Shown here piece after piece: positions 50,163 to 58,205 of a stretch of 58,205 nt of DNA. The notes beneath the pieces are model-generated. The model made no database searches and was not told the DNA's origin. It saw only the letters and a program-made list of their open reading frames with translations. The first letter of the stretch is position 1. Each line of letters begins with the position of its first letter. Origin of the DNA: Hofstenia miamia. Its lineage: Eukaryota; Xenacoelomorpha; Acoela; Hofsteniidae. Made by a program: the position numbers and the translations under genes. The stretch is taken from assembly GCA_900660155.1 (NCBI GenBank), contig CABFPE010000051.1:222181-280385 (forward strand). Reading direction: 5' to 3'.

Positions 50163-53100
50163 ATGCAAAGCTCTTTGAAAAGTAGAAAAGCCCCTTGTCT
50201 TTATTTTTATGTTGCTTCTTACATTTTAAAGTTTGATATACAGTATATTAATAGTGGAAAAATTATTACCACATTGCTTTCCAGGGTCATATCTGCGTGT
50301 CGACCTAGACGGAAGTTCCTCGTGGCTGGGGATTTTAACTGCAGGGTTGGTGGCACCTTGAGCTCTATACCTGGAGCGACAGGAGGCTTCACCACCTCTC
50401 AGGATAGTACACCGAACGGTGTAACGCTGGTAGACTTCCTGGTTGACCAGAAGCTAGCTCTTGCTAATACATTTTTCCAGCACAAGAAAGTGCACAGCAC
50501 CTCGTGGACACACCCTAACACAGGTGAGAGGTCACTGTTGGATTTTTTCTTAATCCCAGAAAAATGTATGAAATGTGTTCGAGATGTAAGAACTTGGCGA
50601 GGTACTGGTCTTGACTCAGATCATGATTTAGTTATCATGGATCTCCTATCCTCGATAACCTCGAAGGATAGAGGGCGTCCTCGGCGTCTTAAAGATTGTT
50701 GCGCTGAGAAAAGTCAACCCAAAGGCACGGAACCTGATTGGTCTCTACTGCAATCCGCGGAAGTAAGGAATGCTTATGCATTAAATCTCGAAAGGTTACT
50801 AAAGCGAGCGGAACCGGGATACGAGAATACTGTGGCGAGTATGCAAAGTGCACTTAAAGCCCTTCCTCAAAAAATCAAACGTCCTAAAGTAGACTTGGTC
50901 TACGATTGTGAGGAAGTTAAGGCGGCGGTTGATCACAAGCGGAAAGCCAAACTAGTATTCTTGAGCAAGCAAAGCGCGAGTAGCTTAAAGGATTATCGTC
51001 AAGCTAAGCGGGCAGTGACAAACTGCATTAGGCGGCGTAAGCTGGCCATCCTTACGGAGGCACTGGACACCCTTGATGAAGCAGGTGACGACTGCGACTG
51101 GGGCGGCATCAAGAGGTGTATGCAGGAGATAGCTGGAGTTAAGCATGTTGGGCTGTCTGACACTAAAGCCAAACCTAAACCATACGAGTTTGTTAAGCAC
51201 TTCTCTGAAGTATTTAAGCAATCTGCAAAGGACTTAGATACGCAGGCGTTTATCAATAAGCTGAATCTATCCGAGCCTGAAGTCTTGGACGCTACCTCGA
51301 CCCCAAGCTTCGATGAGGTAAAAACTGCGATAGATTCGTTAAAAATGCACAAAGCTCCAGGTTGCAACGGGCTAACTGGCGAAGCCTTCAGATATGGAGG
51401 AAGTGCGCTTATTGACCGCCTTGTAGCAGATTTTGCGCAGGTATTTAGTACGGAGAGATGTCCTAGACTATGGTGTGATGCAGAAGTTATCTTCTTGCAT
51501 AAAAAGGGAAGCCGACTCGACCCTAACAATTACCGCACCATTTTCTTATTGGATGTCGGAGGAAAAATATTTGCAAAAATTCTGCTTAACAGATTGGAGA
51601 AAATACTTCTAGAGAAACATGTGCTGCCACCTACTCAATTTGGCTTTAGGGCTGGCAAGTCAACTATACAGGCTATACATGTGCTGCGGCAAGCACAGGA
51701 GGCTTCTAGACTACGGAAAGAAAACCTTCTTGCGTGTTTCATTGACCTACAAAAGGCCTTTGATTCCGTACCAAGGCAAGTAATTTGGCAGTGTCTATTA
51801 GCAATTGGCGTACCAAAACGGATAATTGCGATCATAAAGTCTTTGCATGACACACCGATAGCACACATTCGCGGCGAACGTCCACAAGTAAGTTTTAAAC
51901 TTGAGCGTGGAGTCCGACAAGGATGTGTCCTCGGCCCGTGCTTATTTAACCTCCTTTTCCACTTTCTGATCTGTGAGGGACTCCATGGAACCCCCAAAGG
52001 AATTGTTTTTAACTCTTTCTTTGGACAAGGGGAAGTGGAACTTAAGCACATAGAGTATGCTGACGATCTCTGTCTTTTCGGCCGGTCTGAGGAACAAATA
52101 CAGAGCTATCTAGATGGCCTAGTTACAGTTCTAGCGCCACTAGGTATTAATATCTCTGTACCAAAGACCAAGTGCATGTGGTTAACAAAAGCATCGGAAA
52201 GAACGTCTGATAGAGTTCATGTCTCTGGAAAGAACATTGAATTCGTATCAGAGTTTAAGTACTTAGGCTCGATGATCAGCACTGCTGGGACAGCCCTCTC
52301 CGAAGCAAGACATCGGTGTAAAAATGTACTTGGCAAGATCATACGTTATCGGCGAGTAGCACGTCAGAATGGGCTTGGCAAAGCACTCTCCTTCTTACTC
52401 CTACGAGGCGTGATGGTACCCACACTAACGTATGCGTGTGAAACCTGGGCAGAATCTTGTAGGGAACTTGAGATGCTTGAGGCTTCCATGAATACCTGTA
52501 AAAGGGTTTTTTGTGGAGTCTCCTTATGGGAAAAGCTCACAAAGGAACAAGTACACGGACTTATGCCTTTCCAACAAGTGCGCACTATAATAGCACGTAA
52601 GCGCTTACTTTTTGTAAGCCGGATGCTGGCGCACAGAGAAAGCATAAATAGTGGCGAGTTCCTAGAGCTTAGTATGACAAAAGCATCAATTGTTCCTGAA
52701 GGAAATGGCCACGTTGTCAGTGCACGCAAGAGTCAGTGCTGGGAAAAACGGCTTGTACTTGATGTGCAGTGGTTAATGGGTGTTACTCTGGGGGAGTCTC
52801 AACTGTTTTCCACTTTGACCACATCGTGCACTCATTCAAGAAACGCGAGAGAGGTTGTTAGCAGCCTATTAGAGTCAATCAACGGGGACTCAGCGGTGCT
52901 ACGGGATAGAATTGCTGGGGCGGCTTACGCAGCAGTACCGAGGCTCACACATGCCAGTACGAGACACCTGAGGTGCACGGAGTGTGCGCGTATGTTTTGT
53001 GCCCAAAAGGCGTTAAATCGTCATGTCAGAAATGACCATACGCAGAGCTCCACGACTATAGCTGATGCTAATTGCTGGAAGTGTGAAGCGAAGGGATGCT

Positions 53101-53267
53101 ACAAGTCGTACAAGAGCAAAGGTTGGTACTTACGGCATATTAAGACCTGTCACCCCAACCTTTGCAATCGAGCATTGATAGGCAACGAAGGAAGACACCA
53201 GGCTTCCGCCACCAATCTGGGGGCGTTGGAGGGGCCGGTTGCAGTCCTGCAGGAGTCTAAACTATAA
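50163..53267 (+). CDS. LINE ORF: partial endonuclease, reverse transcriptase, C2H2 fingers
   Basis: The frame has 1,034 codons, but its ATG and first ~39 codons lie in host flank before the element. In order: the back half of an APE-type endonuclease (FLVAGDFNCRVGG, then GTGLDSDHDLVIM), a connecting region, the reverse transcriptase with AFDSVPRQVIWQ, GVRQGCVLGPCLFNLLF and catalytic IEYADDLCLF, and a C-terminal end with two zinc fingers (CTECARMFCAQKALNRH and a CEAKGC...H...H unit). No RNase H is recognised. Mobilisation would need the missing endonuclease part, so this copy is probably not autonomous. The C-terminal fingers are unlike the gag-type CCHC of other LINEs. Confidence 0.93.
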   Translation: MQSSLKSRKAPCLYFYVASYILKFDIQYINSGKIITTLLSRVISACRPRRKFLVAGDFNCRVGGTLSSIPGATGGFTTSQDSTPNGVTLVDFLVDQKLALANTFFQHKKVHSTSWTHPNTGERSLLDFFLIPEKCMKCVRDVRTWRGTGLDSDHDLVIMDLLSSITSKDRGRPRRLKDCCAEKSQPKGTEPDWSLLQSAEVRNAYALNLERLLKRAEPGYENTVASMQSALKALPQKIKRPKVDLVYDCEEVKAAVDHKRKAKLVFLSKQSASSLKDYRQAKRAVTNCIRRRKLAILTEALDTLDEAGDDCDWGGIKRCMQEIAGVKHVGLSDTKAKPKPYEFVKHFSEVFKQSAKDLDTQAFINKLNLSEPEVLDATSTPSFDEVKTAIDSLKMHKAPGCNGLTGEAFRYGGSALIDRLVADFAQVFSTERCPRLWCDAEVIFLHKKGSRLDPNNYRTIFLLDVGGKIFAKILLNRLEKILLEKHVLPPTQFGFRAGKSTIQAIHVLRQAQEASRLRKENLLACFIDLQKAFDSVPRQVIWQCLLAIGVPKRIIAIIKSLHDTPIAHIRGERPQVSFKLERGVRQGCVLGPCLFNLLFHFLICEGLHGTPKGIVFNSFFGQGEVELKHIEYADDLCLFGRSEEQIQSYLDGLVTVLAPLGINISVPKTKCMWLTKASERTSDRVHVSGKNIEFVSEFKYLGSMISTAGTALSEARHRCKNVLGKIIRYRRVARQNGLGKALSFLLLRGVMVPTLTYACETWAESCRELEMLEASMNTCKRVFCGVSLWEKLTKEQVHGLMPFQQVRTIIARKRLLFVSRMLAHRESINSGEFLELSMTKASIVPEGNGHVVSARKSQCWEKRLVLDVQWLMGVTLGESQLFSTLTTSCTHSRNAREVVSSLLESINGDSAVLRDRIAGAAYAAVPRLTHASTRHLRCTECARMFCAQKALNRHVRNDHTQSSTTIADANCWKCEAKGCYKSYKSKGWYLRHIKTCHPNLCNRALIGNEGRHQASATNLGALEGPVAVLQESKL

Positions 53268-53357
53268 AGCTCTTTGTTACTCGATTCCTAGGGCTTCAGG
53301 ACCAGAACTGGTCGGTACCATCCAGTTCTAAAGTTAGGACTGCGTTTGGGAGCCCCC
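50279..53357 (+). mobile_element. Young 5'-truncated LINE with target site duplication
   Basis: The element body is sharply richer in G+C than its surroundings. It is flanked by identical 11 bp copies ACCACATTGCT at 50268-50278 and 53358-53368. It lacks the 5' part of the endonuclease, the usual result of incomplete reverse transcription. Its 3' end GGGAGCCCCC carries no poly(A). The uninterrupted frame and perfect duplication point to recent insertion. It was APE-type; the clade is not settled. Confidence 0.95.
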
Positions 53358-53368
53358 ACCACATTGCT

Positions 53369-55276
53369 AAAGAAAATATACAAGGATATTTGTGCAAATT
53401 CAATTTATTTAAAAATTTTGAATTCGTAATTTTAATTTTGTAAAATGGAATGCCAATATTTACTGCCTATCTTGGTAAATGATAGTTTTTAAGTATTGAC
53501 TTGAGTTGCTTATTAGTTGCAGCATAATGCATAGTAAGGTCTCTTGCTCTTAAAATAAGCGATACTGAAATTTTGCTGCAACTGGAAACTTAAGCTGGAT
53601 TACAGAGAAATTCTAATTAAAATTTTATTGTAATGATTTTGTTAAATTGGCAAAATCTAACAAAATTCATTCCTGTGATTAATTATTCAGTAATTTAAGG
53701 GAGCGTTACCCCTATATTCAGTACTAAGAATATGCTTACTCTAAATGCTTTAACAAATACATATATTTAGCAGTGTAATATAATATTCATGCAATTCATT
53801 TAACTATAAGCTATTAAATTGTATTAACTTGAAAATTACGTTTGCCTCTTAGCGAGTTCTCTGTCAGCCTTAACTTTACATAATGTACCTGTGCAAGATA
53901 AGGTAGTTTTGGGTCAACATATTTTTCCTTGCGTAAATAACTGAAATTTACATTTTCTGTGGATTTCGGATGCCTTTTTCTGAAGAGAGCAAATGAGACC
54001 CTTTCAGCACACTATTTGTATTACTCGTAAAGTGAACATCTCTGCAATAAACTGAGCTTTTACATAGTTATCAATCAATTTTCTGAAGCCTTAGCTAGTA
54101 CTAATAAAATACATTTTGTACTTTAAAGGCTGGTATAATTGGTAATTTGTAACTTTTGATCAAAAATCGAAATTATTTTTTTTTCAAGAGAACTATTCAA
54201 ACATTTAAGCCATATGTAACAGCAATCAATAAAAAATTTGGCTATTTGAAAGAGCAAAATGAATGTTTTCTATCAAAATTCATTTCATTTTAAGCAGAAA
54301 TAACATCTGTGCAAAATGAAGATATTCTTAATCGTTTGTATATTAGGCCTACATTATATGTGAGATTTGAATGTCTACTTTCTACCGAATTTAGAATAAT
54401 TGTTTTAAAACGACTGCAGTGCCGTTGTACTTTGGATTGTGGCTATTCCTGTGGAAATTTATTGTCCAAGAATTTTTGTATCTAGCTTCAAAAATGACTG
54501 TAGAAGTATAGGTCAAAATGTCAACAGTTGTTGTTTCAATAGTAAGTGCTGCTTTGCTTAATCGAAATAAATTTTGTAAGAGAAATTATTTTAACAATCA
54601 TATTATATTTCAAATTTAGGCCCAATATTAGAAAAAATATCCTTAATAACCAATTTTAGGGGTATTTTAGGGTATACAAAATTTTAAGTAGCAAAAATAT
54701 GTACTATATATCAAACAAGAAATGAAATTTTTTATAGAATTTGGAAACGCTTTTCTTTCTTTATAATTGACGGTTTTGTAAACTTTGGTTAATGCAAAAT
54801 AAACTAAGCATACAAAATATTTCTTCTTATTAAAATAATTTTATTTTCATAGAAGTAAGTCTCTAAAACTAGTGAATGTTTAAGGAAACAAAAAATATTT
54901 GACAAGAAATCTTTGTAAAAAATTATGACGATGTTTGTGTTGTTATATAATCAAATTTATGGATCTATTATATCTGGATTTCAGGCAACAAGTATGCATG
55001 TTAATATGTTATTATGCTAGAAAACCTATAAAAATAGTTTATTGTGCAAATGCATCTTCAAAGAAAGTTTTACTTTTATAATTAATGGAATGTTTTATAA
55101 AACAATATTAGCTTTGATAAAATATGGAATTTATATAGATAGCTTATTAAAAGATTTCTACAACCTTTATCGAGTTTCACTCTGAAGGGAGCATTGAAAT
55201 GGACCTATGTCATTTTAATCTTTCCAGGGACCTGTCAAGCAGAGGGCAGTCATTGAATAATGCTTGATAAATAAAG
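53369..55276. other. AT-rich intergenic DNA, nothing recognised
   Basis: Between the LINE and the receptor gene I see no supported feature. Confidence 0.55.
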
Positions 55277-55282
55277 TTTATT
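55277..55282 (-). promoter_or_regulatory. Candidate polyadenylation signal AATAAA for the receptor gene
   Basis: The reverse strand has AATAAA about 180 bp after the receptor stop codon, a plausible 3' UTR length. Confidence 0.5.
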
Positions 55283-55463
55283 GAACTCTGTTGTCTTTAA
55301 ACCTAGAATAATGTTCAAACATGCATTTCTCTAAAAAAATCTTTTTCCGAATTTCTGAAATACGTAGGTTTCATTATGTGAAAACTTCCTGTGAAAAAAT
55401 TTATTTCCATTCTATGAAAATGCATTGCTATGAAATATTCATTGCTCATAAAAGCATTTTTGT

Positions 55464-56513
55464 CTAATAATAAAACGATGTTTTGTTTTCTGTGGTGTAG
55501 AAAACGGTTTTCCAACGCTTCAGTTTTTTAAAAATCCTGAAGTAACCATTCCGAATTTGTGCACGAACTGTTGGATTAAGATAAAAACAAAAAAGAGGTA
55601 TGAAAACAAAGAGTGCCATTGATAGTAATTGATTTATGTATTGAATCATCATCGTATAGACAGAAAAACCGTAATATTGAACTGCACCACTTGACAAGCA
55701 AATTATTTGACAAACAGCTTGACCCAAAATTATTAAAACAGAAACTAGCCATAGTATGAGAAACTTAACTACATTACGACAATATTCTGATTTTTCTGAG
55801 ATTATTTCATCTCGTGGATAGATTTCACTAATTAACATGTCTTTATTTTTCTTCAATTTCTTAATTATCAAGACATATGTAATTGATAACGCATTTATTA
55901 AGAACACCGCTAGGACAACATCAGCCCCGCTAAAATACTGCATGGTAATATATTCATCTTGAACCTCTTCAAAAATCTTTAGCGGTGTACAATAGCCAAA
56001 GTTATAGTACAATCCTATATTGATAACTTCACTAGAACCAGTATAAAACCAAAATACGATAAATATCATTCCAAACACAAATAATGACCGATATTCAAAA
56101 AGAGAACGGTACTTGTGTATTCTGCAGATAGAATAAAAGCGGATTATTGTAATGATAAAAACAAGGGAAAGGGACATGGCGTTGGGAATGCTCGCCAAAA
56201 TCCCCTGTACAATTAATATGCCCAAGGATGTTTCTATCTTTGAAAACTGGTCACTGGTCATCAATATAAAGAATGATGCAATGGATCCTAACATAGAAAT
56301 GATTGAAGAGCACAATATAATGTAATCAATGGGCATTTTTCGCCTGCTAATTGCGCCGAGATACCCAATTATCATCAATAAATTCAAAACAAAGGCAACC
56401 ACATTAATAACGCCAATAATGGGATCGCTGAAGTAGATGAATGAATACACCACTTTATTGGAATGATTGTATTTAGAGCAATTTCCCAAATCGGGAACTG
56501 GCATGTATGTCAT
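55464..56513 (-). CDS. Seven-transmembrane GPCR (rhodopsin-like), intronless
   Basis: The ORF has 349 codons from the ATG at 56513, with no intron. The N-terminus has two N-glycosylation sequons (NCS, NHS). Seven hydrophobic segments follow: about 30-52 (IIGVINVVAFVLNLLMIIGY), 64-90, 97-130 ending IRFYSICRIHKY in place of DRY, 143-165, 196-220 then KKLKKNKD, 247-275, and 285-310 ending FYLNPTVRAQIR, a variant of NPxxY. The cytoplasmic tail is basic. The ligand cannot be inferred. It stands alone on this strand with no nearby gene. Confidence 0.88.
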   Translation of the reverse strand: MTYMPVPDLGNCSKYNHSNKVVYSFIYFSDPIIGVINVVAFVLNLLMIIGYLGAISRRKMPIDYIILCSSIISMLGSIASFFILMTSDQFSKIETSLGILIVQGILASIPNAMSLSLVFIITIIRFYSICRIHKYRSLFEYRSLFVFGMIFIVFWFYTGSSEVINIGLYYNFGYCTPLKIFEEVQDEYITMQYFSGADVVLAVFLINALSITYVLIIKKLKKNKDMLISEIYPRDEIISEKSEYCRNVVKFLILWLVSVLIILGQAVCQIICLSSGAVQYYGFSVYTMMIQYINQLLSMALFVFIPLFCFYLNPTVRAQIRNGYFRIFKKLKRWKTVFYTTENKTSFYY

Positions 56514-56927
56514 TTCTCAGTTACATTCCGTATTTCGTTGAATGTATTCATTAAGCAATTGACCGCTTTGTTTGTCAACAAATATGTGTAAATATATAAT
56601 TTTATGCACTGTATTAATTTAATTCGAGAATTAATATGCTTTCCTCTGCAATATCATATTATGCCTTTGAATGTGATCTGTGTTTGTTTTCAATGTCCTT
56701 GCTTTTAAAGGTTCATATTTCTATTGCTCTGAAAACAAGTACAAAGTCTAAAAAAGGTTGTAACAGGTCAGTTATAATTGGAGATCACAAGAACATTGCG
56801 GAATGTACACACACAATATTGCTAGTAATACTTCAGGATTACCATTACGGCCATACTTATCATTTTAGGTTTACTATTTATATTTTCTTCTGCCATACAA
56901 TTATGGTAAGCATAATATGGTACATAA

Positions 56928-57572
56928 TAGTGGTGGAAACCGGGCGACACAACTTGCGGGTCGAGTCGGGTCGGGGAAAGTTTTTTTCTGTAAATTGGGT
57001 CATGCATAGGTTCATTAAATAATTTTGACATAAAATTTTGATTACATGTATCGGTTTTAAAACTAATTGAAAGATTGAACGGTGTGATACATGTAACTGT
57101 TTTTTTGCATAAAAATGCATTGAATTTTCCCACTGACTGACTAACTAGTTATGTGTGAAAACATGTATTTTTGTTTATTTTAGTAGCATTTTGCCGTTTT
57201 TAAGCCTAATCTCCGTTGAAATTAATCTAAGCTGACTTGAATACAGTTTGCACTCCATAACTAGATTTTTTCAGAATTTAGCCAGCTCGGTCAAACCTTT
57301 TGTCATGGTAAGATATCGACATCCGTGTTAAGGTTGCAAGTTTATTCATAAATGATCAGGTAATATTCGTTTTCTTGCTATTACCCACGTATATTATGTT
57401 CGACCATTGTATTATATTCAGTTTGTTAGCTTTAGCTTTTGAATTGGTCTTAGGCATATAAAATATTTTTAAAATGAGGGATTCTTTCAATGGGCCTAAA
57501 TGAGCAAGTCAGGTCTACTTATTCAAATCGGCTTTTGCCGGGTCCAAAAAGTGTGACCCGTTTCCAGTTCTG
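56928..57572. mobile_element. Old hAT-like MITE (645 bp)
   Basis: The ends TAGTGGTGGAAACCGGGC and, reversed, CAGAACTGGAAACGGGTC are inverted copies with several changes. The flanks are GTACATAA (56920-56927) and GTACGCAA (57573-57580), matching 6 of 8. It has GGGTCGAGTCGGGTCGGGG-type arms like other hAT MITEs in the window, and is non-coding. Confidence 0.65.
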
Positions 57573-57580
57573 GTACGCAA

Positions 57581-58205
57581 TGGCATGGCACTATGCCCTA
57601 AAAGGCACTTTTGGGCTGAAAAGTTAATGTTGAAAATGCATTTTCAATGCCATCTGACTAGCATGTCGTTTTAAAGTAAGTGAGCGCAGCTATGCTCTTC
57701 ACGTCATTACACTTATAGCTCATGTGCCTATAGTCTGATCAACATCTAGCATTACCTTTGATAGAAAATTACAACTGAAGATTGCACATAATGAATAATT
57801 CAACATAATAATTTCAGTAAAGGTAAATAACAGTAATATAAATATTGTTAGAAGACTGAAGTCAGAGACTGCAAAAACCTCCGCAAACTATAATTCTTCA
57901 TTACAGCTGATATTTCATTTTGTTTTAATATGTGAAAATTTAAATAAGTAAATTATGTTAAGGTAAATTTATTAAATTGCTACCAAGTCATTGTCATTGA
58001 ATTATGCACGCAGCATTCAGAAATTTTCTGTTAAAATTCGTAAAAATTCTTTGGAGATAAATCAAAAAATTGTGTGAAACATTTCTCTAATTCAATTAAT
58101 ACGACATTGTTCACAAATATTAAATTATAGGTACAGATTAAGGCAATGAACACAAAATATTATAATATAAATAGACATGACAGATGTATATATATATATA
58201 TATAT
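57581..58205. other. AT-rich DNA to the window end
   Basis: It ends in a (TA)n tract (58187-58205). Nothing else is recognised. Confidence 0.6.

Overview
The window is AT-rich animal nuclear DNA. It has spliced exons with consensus GT/AG borders, long AT-rich introns, many (TA)n tracts, many small DNA transposons and two LINE copies. A cellular RNA-dependent RNA polymerase (RdRP), a class-A-like GPCR and an interspersed repeat that I recall from marine invertebrates together point to an invertebrate metazoan. I cannot fix the phylum.

The main content, on the minus strand from about 35.6 kb down to about 2.0 kb, is a chain of about 22 small exons. The first group (35.6-22.6 kb) encodes a complete Dicer/RIG-I-type superfamily 2 helicase: motif I PTGSGKT, motif II DEVHH, motif III LTAS, a Hel2i-like insert, and motifs V/VI ending in QSRGRAR. 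The second group (20.2-2.0 kb) encodes a eukaryotic RdRP with the catalytic loop GGDLDGD. Splice phases match through almost all of the chain, including the helicase-to-RdRP junction, so the simplest reading is one gene for a helicase-RdRP fusion. Such a protein could unwind and copy RNA templates to make double-stranded RNA for small-RNA silencing. The alternative is two adjacent genes in the same orientation. The 3' end is unresolved and may lie beyond the left edge.

The 5' end of this gene is disordered. A CpG-rich, ATG-containing exon (31541-31772) encodes the first half of what looks like a RIG-I C-terminal-domain-like zinc module. It joins in phase and in sense to the exon at 35425-35615, yet it lies downstream of that exon, between two (TA)n tracts. 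A decayed copy of the same exon and its upstream flank lies at about 46.85-47.2 kb. Either the assembly is scrambled here or the first exon was duplicated and moved. A separate oddity is a perfect 7 x 72 bp tandem repeat that copies the splice donor of the last helicase exon seven times without changing the reading frame.

The introns are full of transposons: a Tc1-like remnant (about 9.7-10.3 kb), an hAT MITE (11.1-11.9 kb), an old LINE (about 14.3-16.3 kb), a TA-type MITE (25.2-25.6 kb), a mariner-like element (25.8-27.0 kb) and hAT MITEs at 28.9 and 30.5 kb. Upstream, 36-50 kb holds a 1 kb hAT element, a palindromic MITE, transposase remnants on both sides of a 1,000-N gap, an assembly-type direct duplication and long AT-rich DNA without recognisable genes. 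At 50.3-53.4 kb lies a young 5'-truncated LINE with an open reverse transcriptase frame, two zinc fingers and an 11 bp target site duplication. At 55.5-56.5 kb an intronless seven-transmembrane receptor lies on the minus strand, followed by an older hAT-like element.
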